Below, piece by piece: positions 33,467-44,968 of a stretch of 64,000 bases of DNA. The translations under genes and the position numbers were made by a program. Under the pieces are notes generated by a model. The model saw nothing but the letters and a program-made list of their open reading frames with translations, did not search any database and was not told the DNA's origin. Each line of letters begins with the position of its first letter. Position 1 is the stretch's first letter. The DNA comes from Saltatorellus ferox. Lineage in GTDB: Bacteria > Planctomycetota > UBA1135 > GCA-002686595. The DNA lies in assembly GCA_007751475.1 (NCBI GenBank), contig CP036434.1, forward strand, positions 3,911,524 through 3,975,523, in the 5' to 3' direction.

Positions 33467-34135
33467 TCAGCCGCGAGCCAGCCCGAAACTCCTGAGGATC
33501 GGAGGCTCCGACGACGGATCCGAGTCCCCTATCGAAACGGGCCATAGGAAGTCGCAAATGCCTCCGGGTGGCAACGAGAGCTGACCAGAGCGCTCCATGG
33601 GCACCCCGAGAGCGGCCGCGACCGCGCTCCTGACGACCCAGAGGTGCGCGACCACCAGGACGGTTCCGCCCGGGAATCGCCGCGCCCAATCTCCGTACGC
33701 TGGCAGCACTCGGGCCGCCACGTCGTCCGGCGATTCACCACCGGGCGCCTGAACCGCGCCCCGGCAGGCCATCCAGCGGGCGTAGGCGTCCGGCTCGTTG
33801 GCTTCGAGGTCATCGACGGTGCGGCCCGCCCAAACGCCGCGATCCATCTCGACGAAGCGCTCATCGTCGACACGGCCCAGGTCCGGGCCCGGTCGCCGAC
33901 TTCGCACCTGGGCCGCCGCCGCTTCCGCCCGGCGGAGACCCGAGCTGACGACCGCGTCGATGGGGGTCTCGGAGAGCTCCTCTCCGAGCCTGCGGGACTG
34001 CTCCAGCCCGACCGAAGAGAGCTCGACATCGAGGCGCCCATAGACGGTACGGCGCCAGTGTTCGTCGACCTCGCCGTGCCGCGCGATGAGCATCCGGGTG
34101 AAGAGCTGCGGGTGAATCGGAGCGGATCGAGTCAT
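33467..34135 (-). CDS. Histidine phosphatase superfamily protein (phosphoglycerate mutase-like)
   Basis: 222 residues. The phosphoacceptor motif LIARHGE (residues 17-23) is present, followed by VYGRLDVELSSVGLEQSRRLGEEL, the conserved Arg in SSGLRRAEAAA, Glu in FVEMDRGVWAGRT, and the second catalytic His in VLVVAHLWVVR. This is the complete active site of the branch that includes cobalamin-pathway CobC and broad phosphatases. Substrate cannot be told from sequence. It is divergent from sdhC with about 285 bases between. Confidence 0.85.
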   Translation of the reverse strand: MTRSAPIHPQLFTRMLIARHGEVDEHWRRTVYGRLDVELSSVGLEQSRRLGEELSETPIDAVVSSGLRRAEAAAAQVRSRRPGPDLGRVDDERFVEMDRGVWAGRTVDDLEANEPDAYARWMACRGAVQAPGGESPDDVAARVLPAYGDWARRFPGGTVLVVAHLWVVRSAVAAALGVPMERSGQLSLPPGGICDFLWPVSIGDSDPSSEPPILRSFGLARG

Positions 34136-34420
34136 CGAGAAGAGCCTTGAACCGGACGTGCCGAATCAGCCCATGTGACAGCTGGTCCGACGCGAGCCGT
34201 CGCATTTGATCGCGGAAACCCCGTTGGGTGCATCCGTATGAGGGGTGGGCGCCGATACCATAGCGGGCAAAGTGGGGGCCTGACGCGGTCGATTCTGCGA
34301 CTCTTCTCCCCCCTCAACTCCCCCACCCGCTCCGGCTCCGACTCGCTCAGCGCGGCGCGACCCCCGGATCCGACCCGAGCGGACCCCCCGAGGGGCGCCT
34401 GTCGCCTCGAAGCACACTCC

Positions 34421-35071
34421 ATGAATCCTTTCGTCAAATTCCTGAACTCGTCGATCGGCCGCAAGTACGTGATGGCCGTCACGGGTCTGTCGCTGACGCT
34501 CTTCCTGCTCGTCCATATGGCGGGCAATTTGACGCTGTACGCGGGCCCCAAGGCGTTCAACGACTACGCGTATCTCCTCGAGAGCAACCCGCTGCTACCG
34601 GTCGCCGAGGCCGGGCTTGCCGCTCTCTTCTTCGTGCACGTGCTCTTCGCCGTCTTCCTGACGACGAAGAACAAGGCGTCCCGCACGGACAAGTACCGGA
34701 GCCAGCTGGGCATGGGCGCCAAGAGCGTCGCTTCGACGACGATGTGGATCACCGGGCCGCTGCTCCTCGTCTTCCTCCTCATTCACCTCTGGGACTTCCG
34801 GATCTCCAAGGAGTTCCTGGACGAGAGCGAGTACGACCTCGCCGCCATGGTCACGGCCAGGCTCAAGTCCCCCATCGGATTCGGGATCTATCTCGTCTCG
34901 ATGGGTGTCCTCGGGTTCCACATGTGGCACGCGTTCCAGAGCGCGTTCCAGACCCTCGGTTTCGCCCAGCCGCGCTACCGGGGCCTCATCAAAATCACGG
35001 GCCGTGTCATCACGGTGCTTCTTGTCGCTGGATTCGGCGGCATCCCGATCTATCTGTTCTTTGCAGGCTGA
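34421..35071 (+). CDS. sdhC: Succinate dehydrogenase/fumarate reductase cytochrome b subunit
   Basis: 216 residues from ATG 34421. Five membrane helices and conserved histidines ([33 protein letters not shown]) mark the single-polypeptide, di-haem cytochrome b type (TIGR02046) found in type-B enzymes such as those of Wolinella and Bacteroidetes. It anchors the SdhAB dimer and passes electrons between it and a quinone, probably menaquinone. It is the first gene of the sdhCAB operon, with SdhA starting 4 bases after its stop. Confidence 0.93.
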   Translation: MNPFVKFLNSSIGRKYVMAVTGLSLTLFLLVHMAGNLTLYAGPKAFNDYAYLLESNPLLPVAEAGLAALFFVHVLFAVFLTTKNKASRTDKYRSQLGMGAKSVASTTMWITGPLLLVFLLIHLWDFRISKEFLDESEYDLAAMVTARLKSPIGFGIYLVSMGVLGFHMWHAFQSAFQTLGFAQPRYRGLIKITGRVITVLLVAGFGGIPIYLFFAG

Positions 35072-35075
35072 CCCC

Positions 35076-37019
<1,944 letters not shown>

Positions 37020-37054
37020 CCGATTTCCTGGACCTTCCACACGAGACAAAGAAG

Positions 37055-37825
37055 ATGATTCAAAAAGCCAAACAAGGCGACATGCGCATCACGCTCGAGG
37101 TCTGGCGACAGGCTGGACCGGGCGCTCCCGGCGCATTCGAAACGCACGAGATCACCGCGAACGAGCACATGTCGTTCCTGGAGATGCTGGACGTGCTCAA
37201 CCAGGAACTCGTCGAGTCCGGCAGAGAGCCGTTCGCGTTCGACCACGACTGCCGTGAGGGCATCTGCGGCTCGTGCTCGCTCACGATCGACGGCCAGCCC
37301 CACGGCCCGCGCGAGCGCACCACGGCGTGCCAGCTGCACATGCGCACGTACAGGAACGGAGATCGGATCAAGATCGAGCCGTGGCGCGCGAACGCGTTCC
37401 CGATCGTCAAGGACCTGATCACGGACCGTTCGGCGTTCGACAAGATCCAGCAGGCCGGTGGCTACGTTTCGGTGAACACCGGCGCGGCTCCGGACGCTCA
37501 CGCGATTCCCGTGGCAAAGGAGAAAGCGGACCTCGCGTTCGAAGCGGCGGCCTGCATCGGCTGCGGCGCGTGCGTGGCGGCCTGCCCGAACGCTTCGGCG
37601 ATGCTGTTCACGTCGGCCAAGGTCAGCCAGCTGACGCTTCTGCCCCAGGGCGAGCCCGAGCGCGAGCGCCGCGTGCTCGCCATGGTCGACGCGATGGACG
37701 ACGCGGGCTTCGGCAACTGCAGCAACCACTACGAGTGTGAAGCAGCGTGTCCGAAGGGGATCTCGGTGGAGAACATCGCGCGGATGAACCGCGAGTACGC
37801 CCGCGCCACGCTGATCGAACGATAG
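37055..37825 (+). CDS. sdhB: Succinate dehydrogenase/fumarate reductase iron-sulfur subunit
   Basis: 256 residues from ATG 37055, where the conserved sequence begins. The [2Fe-2S] ligands lie in [11 protein letters not shown] and a later Cys (TTACQLH). The 4Fe-4S and 3Fe-4S clusters use [13 protein letters not shown] and [12 protein letters not shown]. It relays electrons between the flavin of SdhA and the haems of SdhC. A 35-base gap after sdhA and a hairpin after the stop make it the last gene of the operon. Confidence 0.96.
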   Translation: MIQKAKQGDMRITLEVWRQAGPGAPGAFETHEITANEHMSFLEMLDVLNQELVESGREPFAFDHDCREGICGSCSLTIDGQPHGPRERTTACQLHMRTYRNGDRIKIEPWRANAFPIVKDLITDRSAFDKIQQAGGYVSVNTGAAPDAHAIPVAKEKADLAFEAAACIGCGACVAACPNASAMLFTSAKVSQLTLLPQGEPERERRVLAMVDAMDDAGFGNCSNHYECEAACPKGISVENIARMNREYARATLIER

Positions 37826-37881
37826 CGGCAGGCAGGACGGCGCAACGGCTGGTCGTTGCGTCCCTCCCGCTGGTTCCACTG

Positions 37882-37917
37882 GCGCCGCGCCGTTCCTTCA
37901 GGGGATCGGCGCGGCGC
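37882..37917. terminator. Hairpin between sdhB and the convergent histidine kinase gene
   Basis: A perfect 11-bp stem (GCGCCGCGCCG with CGGCGCGGCGC) and a 14-base loop lie between the two convergent stops. Weak T content follows, so it probably works for the sdh operon and perhaps in both directions. Confidence 0.7.
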
Positions 37918-37920
37918 TGT

Positions 37921-39273
37921 TCATTCAGGGGCCTGAACGGTCCACTCCGACCTCAGAAGCGGTGCGGCTGCGGCGGCCGACTCGACGGCCCACGCCGCCC
38001 CGAAGCGCTTTCTGAGAACCTCGATACGGCGGCGCGCCCGCCGGACGTCCGGATCCACCACCACCTGAACGGGCGACCTCAGGTCGACGATTTCCCGCAG
38101 CCAGAACGTCAGCCTCGTGCCGACGCCGGGTGCGCTTCGAACGCGCAGTGGAATGGAGCTCGCCGTGAGCGCCAGGGCGAGGCTAGCGGTCCCCAGCCCC
38201 GTGGAGGCTGGCTTGCCGCCGAGGTCATCCGCGACGGCAGAGTCCCCCACCGTCGCCCCGCGAGGATCGAGGAAGCGACGGACTTCTTGCTCGGACATCC
38301 CGACGCCCTGATCTTCGATCTCCAGCGTCACGCCGTGGCCGGACGTGGTGACCGAATCCAGCCTCTTCGCCAGCAACGAAACGGAGCCGCGCCCCACAGC
38401 CGCCTCCATCGCGTTCAGCGTCGCATTCCGAATGGCTCGCCGAAACGTCCTTTCGTGCACGAGTACGTTCACCCTCTTGGGGCACTTCAGTCGAACCGAA
38501 GGGACTCGACCCAGCGGCGCTCGGGCGGCGGCCGCTGCGGCCCGTATCTCCTCGGTCACCAGGATCCGCAGGTCGACGAGCCCGAGCGTCGTGAGTTCCG
38601 CCGCGCGCTCGTACGAATGCTGGAGCGGAGGCAAGAGCGCCGACTGAGCCAGATCACGCGCCGCGCCGAGCGCCCGCACGACCTCCGCACCATCGCCGGC
38701 GTGGCCACGGCCCGCGAACAGAAGGGCACGGGTCAGCTCGTTCCGCAGGTCATGCCCGGCTGCCGCCGTCGCATCGGCCTGGGCCAGCCGCTGCTGGGTC
38801 CTCCGTCGCTCCGCGATCAGCTCATGCTTGCGGAGCAAGGCGAGCGCCAGCGTGGCCAACTCGGAGAGAACGGCCCTCGGAGGCAAGCGTCCGGGAAGAG
38901 CAGCGGCCGCCAGAACGGCGCCGTCGACCTCCACCGATTGCTCTTCTTCACCGCCGCAGATCGACCGAGAGAGCGCACGGTAACGGCGCGGGCCCGGGTA
39001 GCTCCTGACCGCACTCCGAAGGCACGGATAGGCGAGACTGGGCTCCGTGTCGCCTCTCTCCGCCCACCAGACCAGCCGGACGAGCCCCATCCGGGCGGCG
39101 GCCTCGGTCCAGGCCTCCTGGAGAGACGCCTCCCCCAGCGAACCGCCAGAATCGGTAGACTCGCCGATCCCGTCCGTCAAGAGTCGCGTCAGAGCATGCC
39201 AGGGGTGCCTCACTCCGGGAGTCTGCCGATCTGAGGTTCCAAAAAGAAGGCTCTGCCAAGCGCCGCTCGCCAT
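37921..39273 (-). CDS. Soluble sensor histidine kinase
   Basis: 450 residues with no membrane segment. The N-terminal 150 residues may be a degenerate GAF-like sensor domain. The H-box is AAGHDLRNELTRALLFAG (phosphoacceptor His174). The ATPase domain has the N-box RNATLNAMEA, G1 DQGVGMS and the late Gly-rich STGLGTASLALAL, so it is catalytically complete. A C-terminal segment after about 400 is unassigned. No response regulator is adjacent, so it is an orphan here. An in-frame alternative start was not found. Confidence 0.85.
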   Translation of the reverse strand: MASGAWQSLLFGTSDRQTPGVRHPWHALTRLLTDGIGESTDSGGSLGEASLQEAWTEAAARMGLVRLVWWAERGDTEPSLAYPCLRSAVRSYPGPRRYRALSRSICGGEEEQSVEVDGAVLAAAALPGRLPPRAVLSELATLALALLRKHELIAERRRTQQRLAQADATAAAGHDLRNELTRALLFAGRGHAGDGAEVVRALGAARDLAQSALLPPLQHSYERAAELTTLGLVDLRILVTEEIRAAAAAARAPLGRVPSVRLKCPKRVNVLVHERTFRRAIRNATLNAMEAAVGRGSVSLLAKRLDSVTTSGHGVTLEIEDQGVGMSEQEVRRFLDPRGATVGDSAVADDLGGKPASTGLGTASLALALTASSIPLRVRSAPGVGTRLTFWLREIVDLRSPVQVVVDPDVRRARRRIEVLRKRFGAAWAVESAAAAAPLLRSEWTVQAPE

Positions 39274-39692
39274 CTGAACGGTTCGTCAACGTGCACATCC
39301 GTCACGCTGCCGTAACGCGGCCATTCAGCCACGTCCAGAGTGGGGTCTTTTGCGTAACGCCTCCCCGCTTGGAAGCCGACGACGCCACGGTGACGGATTG
39401 CCGCAATTCCCGGCTTCGGTGGGCTGTGTCTCGGACGAATATGGCGTCTTTCACGCCCCAGGGCCTATCATGGGGCGCGCGCGGGCCTTCGGGTCCGCAC
39501 GACTGGAGGACCGTTCAGAAAGCCATGCTCGCGTTCTAAGGCGCTGGCATACCGCTTGCACTCTCTTTGCATCACCGCCGCGGGTCTCCTCCCACCCCGG
39601 TATCACAACTTTTGTTAGCTGGTCACCGGGCCCCGATTCAGACGAGTCTCGCCTGAATCCTCGGGACCCCGAACCCCCACGACTCCGATCCC
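39274..39692. other. Divergent intergenic region
   Basis: 419 bases between the histidine kinase start and the secreted HEAT-repeat gene. It must contain both promoters. I see no confident promoter box, operator repeat or RNA structure; short frames here are not protein-like. Confidence 0.4.
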
Positions 39693-41831
39693 ATGAAGAA
39701 ACAGTTGCTCCTTGGAGCCCTCGTCGCGGCTGGCGCCCTCTGCCTCCCGGACGTGTCGACAGGCCACGGCGGTACGTACCGCGGTCCTGGCGACACCGTC
39801 CCTCCTGGCGGCGGCGGCGGCGGCGGCGGCGCAGGCGGCCCCTCCTCGCCCGGCCCCAGCGGCCCCTCGGCCCCTGGCCCGGCCGGCCCCTCTTCCCCCG
39901 GCCCCTCCAGCCCCGGTGCTCCGGCGGCCGGCCCTGCTTCCGCTGGCCCGACCTCGGGCGGCGGCTCCGCGGGCCCCGACCTTTCCATCTGGGACTTCTG
40001 GTGGGGCTTCAACAAGGAGCCGTACCTCAACCTGCGTGCTCGAGTTCGCTCCGCGGGCGTCGTCTCCAGCAGTGACGACTTCTTCCTCGGTCGCGGTGAA
40101 GAGGACCAGCGCGAAAGCTCGCTGCGTCCGAGTGAAAGCCTGATCCGCGACAAGGTGGTTCCGGCACTCATCAAGACCCTCGAGTCCGAGAAGCAGAACG
40201 ACATCGTCACGGGTTGCCTCGTGGCTCTCGCGAAGATCGGCGACGTTCCCAGTGAGGACGGTAGCTCGCAGTTCGTCGAGATCATGACGCGCTTCCTGAA
40301 GTCGAAGGAGCAGCAGAACGCGGAGACCGCCGCGCTGGCCCTCGGCATCCTCGCCGATGACCGCGGCGTTCCGGCCCTCGTCTCGCTCATGCGGAGTGAC
40401 GACGAAGGCCAGCGCCTCGTGGGCAAGGCCGTTCCGGTCCGTACCCGCGCCTTCGCCGCCTACGGCCTCGGCCTCGTCGGCAACAAGACCGCGAGCAACG
40501 AGATGCGTCAGACGATCGTCGAGCACCTCGTCGACACGATCCAAGGTGAGCGCGGTGCCCGCCCGGATATCAAGGTCGGTGCCATCAGCGCCCTCGGCCT
40601 GATTCCGCTCGACTGGGAGTCGGAGGTGGCCGTCACCGAAGAGGACTCGAACGCCAAGTACGCGGCCAACCGCGTGGCTCTGCTCGAGTACCTCATCGAG
40701 AACATGAACCCCGACACCCGCGGCGACGAAGGCGGAGACAAGGACTTCCGCGTTCGCTCGCAGGTTCCCATCGCTGCGGCTCGACTGCTGTCGACCCACG
40801 ACAGCATCCCCGAGAGCCAGCTCGCCATTCGCGGGAAGGTGATCGATCGTCTCCTGGAGCTGGCTGACCAGAACTCCAAGGAGAAGCGCGTCGAGGTCCT
40901 GATGTCGGCGACGATCGCCCTCGGCATGATCGGCAACGCAGGCTCGACCGGCGAAGAAGGCAAGCAGAACGAGCTGATCTTCAAGGAGCTCGCACGTATC
41001 GCCAAGCAGTCTGCGGACAACCACACCGAGTACTTCGGCCTGATCGCCCTCGGCGAGATGGGCAGCCGTGCCGGCTCGACCGGTGACCGTGGCCTTCAAG
41101 GTGCTGCGGAGAAGGAGATCCTGTCCGCCCTCGCGAAGGGCAAAGGCCAGAAGCAGCCCTGGGCGGCCCTCGCCCTCGGTGTCTACGGCCACGCGCTCAA
41201 CGAGGCCAGCACGCCGGCACCGCCGAACGTGGTGCTCGCGGTCCGCAGTGAAGCCAAGAAGGAGAAGCAGCCCGCCCTCATCGGTGGATACGCCATCTCG
41301 CTCGGCCTTCTGAAGGACTCCGAGTCGGCTGACGATCTCCTCGGCATGCTGGACAAGAAAGAGTTCTCGACCGACGAAGCTCGCGGCAACATCGCCGTCG
41401 GCCTCGGCCTCATGCAGGCCACCCAGGCGGTGGAAGTCCTGAACAACGTCGTCAAAAAGGCCAAGTTCCGCCCCGACCTCCTGAAGCAGACGGCGATCGC
41501 ACTCGGTCTCCTCGGCGACAAGACGGCGGTTCCGGAACTGGTGTCCATGCTCCAAGACGCCAAGGGTCTTTCGGCCCAGGCCGCCATCGCGAGCGCGCTT
41601 GGCTTCATCGGTGACAAGGAGTCGGTCGAGCCCCTGACGCAGATGCTTCTCGGCGAAAGCGAGAAGAAGGCGTCGGACATCGCCCGCGGCTTCTCCGCGG
41701 TCGCGCTCGGCATCGTCTGCAGCAAGGAGCCGCTGCCCTGGAACACGAAGCTCTCGCGCAACGTGAACTACCGGGCCAACGTCGAAACGCTGACGAACTC
41801 GGACGGCACCGGCGTCCTGGATATCCTCTAG
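39693..41831 (+). CDS. Secreted HEAT-repeat protein with Gly/Pro/Ser-rich leader (paralogue A)
   Basis: 712 residues. A signal peptide (KKQLLLGALVAAGALCLPDVSTG) is followed by a run of eight Gly and a collagen-like Ser/Gly/Pro segment (about residues 38-92). A conserved block WWGFNKEPYLNLRARV marks the start of the folded part. HEAT/Armadillo-type helical pairs then run to about 660, with recurring ALGxxGD/ALGxLGxK elements (ALALGILADDRGVPALVSLM, AIALGLLGDKTAVPELVSML). A C-terminal tail with LPWNTKL and GVLDIL closes the protein. HEAT solenoids bind other proteins; the partner is unknown. It is paralogous to the next gene. Confidence 0.85.
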   Translation: MKKQLLLGALVAAGALCLPDVSTGHGGTYRGPGDTVPPGGGGGGGGAGGPSSPGPSGPSAPGPAGPSSPGPSSPGAPAAGPASAGPTSGGGSAGPDLSIWDFWWGFNKEPYLNLRARVRSAGVVSSSDDFFLGRGEEDQRESSLRPSESLIRDKVVPALIKTLESEKQNDIVTGCLVALAKIGDVPSEDGSSQFVEIMTRFLKSKEQQNAETAALALGILADDRGVPALVSLMRSDDEGQRLVGKAVPVRTRAFAAYGLGLVGNKTASNEMRQTIVEHLVDTIQGERGARPDIKVGAISALGLIPLDWESEVAVTEEDSNAKYAANRVALLEYLIENMNPDTRGDEGGDKDFRVRSQVPIAAARLLSTHDSIPESQLAIRGKVIDRLLELADQNSKEKRVEVLMSATIALGMIGNAGSTGEEGKQNELIFKELARIAKQSADNHTEYFGLIALGEMGSRAGSTGDRGLQGAAEKEILSALAKGKGQKQPWAALALGVYGHALNEASTPAPPNVVLAVRSEAKKEKQPALIGGYAISLGLLKDSESADDLLGMLDKKEFSTDEARGNIAVGLGLMQATQAVEVLNNVVKKAKFRPDLLKQTAIALGLLGDKTAVPELVSMLQDAKGLSAQAAIASALGFIGDKESVEPLTQMLLGESEKKASDIARGFSAVALGIVCSKEPLPWNTKLSRNVNYRANVETLTNSDGTGVLDIL

Positions 41832-41846
41832 GATTTGCCTGACTGA

Positions 41847-41891
41847 AGCGCCCCGGCGCGTCCATCAAGGACGCGCCGGGGCGCTTTTTTT
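41847..41891 (+). terminator. Canonical rho-independent terminator
   Basis: A 17-bp perfect GC-rich stem (41847-41863 with 41869-41885), a 5-base loop and a run of seven T. It ends the transcript of the first HEAT-repeat gene, so the second is expressed independently. Confidence 0.95.
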
Positions 41892-41976
41892 GTACGGATG
41901 CCCCGCTGGCGTAGTCACGGGGTGGAATGGGCTATAGAACGAGGTACGCCCACCACCCAGCCGCCGGGAACCTCCC

Positions 41977-44022
41977 ATGTCACTACCCCCACCCTCGAAG
42001 ATCGCATCTCGCCACCCGCTCGCGCCTTGGCTTTCCGTCGGTTCCGCGCTGCTCCTCTTCTGCACTCTGGGCTCGCCCGCTCTGGCTCAGTTCGCCCTCG
42101 CCCCACCGCGTGGCTCCAGCTTGATGCCCGGCCCCGGCGATACCACGCGCGGCGGCCCCGGTGACCCTGGCGGCTACTTCCTCGAAGGCAGCGCCAGCTG
42201 GACTCGCTGGTGGGCCTTCAATCGCGAGCCTTTCCTGGCCGAGCTTCGCTACCGCGGTGCCGGCGACGTGATGGCGATGCCCCTCGGTGGCGAGCGCCGC
42301 ACCGGCTCGCTCCCTGGCCTATCGGAGCAAAAGGTCTTCACGGAGGTCGTGCCCATGCTCCAGGAACGGCTCTCCAGCACGCGGGACCTCGACCTGGCCG
42401 TCGGTTGCCTGCTCGCGCTCGGAAAGATCGGAGAGGCGCCGAAGGAGTACCTCCAGGCGGCCGACGCCATCTCGGTGGAAGCCTCCATCCTGCCCCGATT
42501 GAAAGACGCGAACGAGCGCGTACGCGATGCGGCCGTGATCGCCCTCGGACTCGTGGGTGGACCGCGCTCGACGACGCTCCTTGCGGCCCTCGTCGACGGC
42601 CGGGACGAGGGCAAGAAGGCGCTCGGCGGCGGGCGCATCGATGAGCGAACGCGCGCCTTCGCCGCCTACGCGCTCGGCCTCGTCGGCCACCATAGCCGCA
42701 GGCACTCCGAGCGAACGTTCGTCGTGGAGCATTTGCTCCAGGTGGCAGAGGTCCACGCGAAGGACACCGAAGTCGCCGCGGCAGCCATCCTGGGGATCGG
42801 ATGGGCCCCCCTCCCGTTCGACGTTCCCGAAACAGGCGACGAGGCGCCGCCTGCCGGCCAGGAAGCCACCGTCCGACGACTTCTCGCGCTCTTCGATGCA
42901 GACAGCACCGACCTGCGCGCGCGGAGCCAGGCCCCGGTCGCCATCGCACGCCTCACTCGCGCGAACGTAGGGTCGCCTGAGAACTCGCACGATGTGCTCG
43001 CGGTCGCCGCGGCCCAGGAGGAACTCCGGCAGCGGATGCTGGCTCGCTTCACGCTCGCGCTGTCCCTCCGCAGCGGCGAGAAGAACGCGACCGTTCGCGA
43101 GGGAGTCTGCCAGGCCCTGGGGCTACTCGTCGAGCCGCGCGCGGACGGCAGAGACCGCGATGCCATCGAGCGGCTCCTCCAGGTCGCGAAGGAAGGTCAG
43201 GAGCGTGAAGGCGGACTCGCTCTACTGGCGCTGGCCCGCATCGCTGGCCGGGCTGGGACCGACGTCGAAAGCGTGCGCGGCGCTGTCGCCCAGGACCTGG
43301 CCGGTCTATTCCGCGGGCTCGCCTCGGAAGGCAAAGCCAGCCAGCGTCCCTGGGCGGCGCTGGCCCTCGGACTCTTCGAGCACCTGCGCCATGGCGCCGG
43401 CGCATCGGCTTCACTCCAGAACCGCGCCTTGTTGATGAAAGAGCTCGGCGACGCGGTGAGCCCCGAGGGCAAGAGCGCCGCCGCCGTCGCACTGGCGCTC
43501 GCGGGCGACGACGAGGGAACCGGCACGCTCGTGAAGGGGCTCACGACGGGCTCGTTCAGCGTTCGCGGACTCTTCGCCACCTCGCTCGCCCTGCTCCAGG
43601 CCCACGGCGCCGTCGACGCCCTCCAGGACGTGGCCGCAGACCCGCTCGTGGCCCCACAGGTCCTCCGCGAAGCCTCGATCGCGCTCGCTCTGCTGAAGGA
43701 CGACGACCTCGTGGAGCTGCTCGTCACTCGGCTCGCGCGGGCTCGCCTGATGCCGGAGCGCATCGCGGCGCTTCAGGGCCTTGCCTGGTGCAACGACCCC
43801 GGCGCCGTGCCCGCGCTCCTCTACGTCATGCGCGAGGATCGCATCGGGAAGCGCAAGATCGATGACACCTCGCGCGCGTTCGCCGCGGCGGCGCTCGGGG
43901 CCATCTGCTCCAACCGGTCCCTGCCCTGGAACGCCCACCTCGCGCTGGACGTGACCTGGAGTGCAGCGCCGCCGACCCTCACGAACGAGAGAGACGGCGG
44001 CGGCGTGCTCGACCTGTTCTGA
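41977..44022 (+). CDS. Secreted HEAT-repeat protein (paralogue B)
   Basis: 681 residues. A signal peptide after a short basic lead (WLSVGSALLLFCTLGSPALA) is followed by a shorter Gly/Pro segment. The shared GPGDT and the block WWAFNREPFLAELRYR come next, then HEAT-like repeats with ALGLVG/ALGLL motifs. The C-terminal LPWNAHL and GVLDLF match the end of paralogue A. Co-linearity over the full length shows a tandem duplication followed by divergence. A strong terminator between the two genes indicates separate regulation. Confidence 0.85.
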   Translation: MSLPPPSKIASRHPLAPWLSVGSALLLFCTLGSPALAQFALAPPRGSSLMPGPGDTTRGGPGDPGGYFLEGSASWTRWWAFNREPFLAELRYRGAGDVMAMPLGGERRTGSLPGLSEQKVFTEVVPMLQERLSSTRDLDLAVGCLLALGKIGEAPKEYLQAADAISVEASILPRLKDANERVRDAAVIALGLVGGPRSTTLLAALVDGRDEGKKALGGGRIDERTRAFAAYALGLVGHHSRRHSERTFVVEHLLQVAEVHAKDTEVAAAAILGIGWAPLPFDVPETGDEAPPAGQEATVRRLLALFDADSTDLRARSQAPVAIARLTRANVGSPENSHDVLAVAAAQEELRQRMLARFTLALSLRSGEKNATVREGVCQALGLLVEPRADGRDRDAIERLLQVAKEGQEREGGLALLALARIAGRAGTDVESVRGAVAQDLAGLFRGLASEGKASQRPWAALALGLFEHLRHGAGASASLQNRALLMKELGDAVSPEGKSAAAVALALAGDDEGTGTLVKGLTTGSFSVRGLFATSLALLQAHGAVDALQDVAADPLVAPQVLREASIALALLKDDDLVELLVTRLARARLMPERIAALQGLAWCNDPGAVPALLYVMREDRIGKRKIDDTSRAFAAAALGAICSNRSLPWNAHLALDVTWSAAPPTLTNERDGGGVLDLF

Positions 44023-44052
44023 CAGGTCCTGGGATCTGAATCGAACGTCTGA

Positions 44053-44865
44053 TCAGAAAGGGGCGCCCGCGAGGATCCAGTCGCGAACCACGTTCGGGTC
44101 GCCGGCGAATGTCCCGCCGAGCGGCATCTTGCTTCCGCACGTCGGCGTGGTCAGCTTGGTGTAGAAGACGCTGCTGCTCGGGTCGTTCGGCACGACGTAG
44201 ATCTCGGGGAAGCAGCAAGACGACTGGACGTTGACCAGCGAGCTGAATGCGATCTGAGCCGTCGAAAGGTCGAGTCCGCAGATGCCGCCGTGGCACGTGA
44301 CGCAGGACGACGCGTTGATGTTCGGCTGCGTCAGCATCGGATAGATGTCGTTCTCGAACGTCGGGCCGGAAGCGACGGAGTCGAATGGAATCTCGAGGCC
44401 CTGGCTGAAGTTCGAGGTGGGACCGGCCGGGCTGGAGTCGCGATGCCAGAACTGGAAGTTCACGGTGTCGCCCGGCATGACGGAGTAGGTGCTCGTCGGC
44501 GCCGGCATCGAGTTGAGGTTGATGGTCAGCGAGACCGCGCCGCTCGTGCCCGAGGTGAGGATGTTGCCGGCGTAGCGGCCGATCTGACCGCCGACGCAGA
44601 GGTTGCCAGCGCTTCCTGCAGGGTTCGCGACGAACGCCTGGGTCTGGCTGGTGATGAAGTAGCCGAAGGCGTTGGTCGGAAGGCTGCCGCACTGCAGCGT
44701 GACGTCGTTGAGCATGACGTCCGTGCTGCCGACGGCGGAGATGGCGGAGATCGACCCGGAAGAGTTCGGGTTGGCCGTGCAGTAGGTGGAGCCGATCTGC
44801 GCTGACGCGGCGCTGGAAAGGGCACCGATGAGGGTCACGGCGAGGACGGAGCGAAGAGAACGCAT
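44053..44865 (-). CDS. Secreted protein with a single CxxCH haem-binding site
   Basis: 270 residues with a signal peptide (LRSVLAVTLIGALSSAASA). The first 145 mature residues are a Cys-containing beta domain (TYCTANPNSSG ... VNFQFWHRDS). The C-terminal 110 residues carry CVTCHGG, a c-type haem motif, with a downstream Met in GSKMPLGG as likely axial ligand and the ending NVVRDWILAGAP, typical of planctomycete cytochrome-like C-termini. Export and haem binding imply a periplasmic electron carrier or a haem-tethered surface protein. It stands alone between convergent and upstream genes. Confidence 0.8.
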   Translation of the reverse strand: MRSLRSVLAVTLIGALSSAASAQIGSTYCTANPNSSGSISAISAVGSTDVMLNDVTLQCGSLPTNAFGYFITSQTQAFVANPAGSAGNLCVGGQIGRYAGNILTSGTSGAVSLTINLNSMPAPTSTYSVMPGDTVNFQFWHRDSSPAGPTSNFSQGLEIPFDSVASGPTFENDIYPMLTQPNINASSCVTCHGGICGLDLSTAQIAFSSLVNVQSSCCFPEIYVVPNDPSSSVFYTKLTTPTCGSKMPLGGTFAGDPNVVRDWILAGAPF

Positions 44866-44968
44866 GTGGAGCGGTGGTCTGTTGGAGGAAGGTCGTGGAG
44901 CGGCGAGCCTCTGCTGCGCCGCCGCTGCGATTCGGACGAACGCCGATGCGCGCCAGTTCCTTCGAAGC

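Noticed and set aside
39800..39975. Repetitive GGC/CCC-rich DNA considered as a CRISPR or tandem repeat array
   Set aside because: It encodes an uninterrupted Gly/Pro/Ser linker in a secreted protein; no spacer-repeat periodicity.
39615..41555. Minus-strand frame of 646 codons
   Set aside because: Antisense to a secreted HEAT-repeat gene with signal peptide, repeats and a terminator in the correct orientation.
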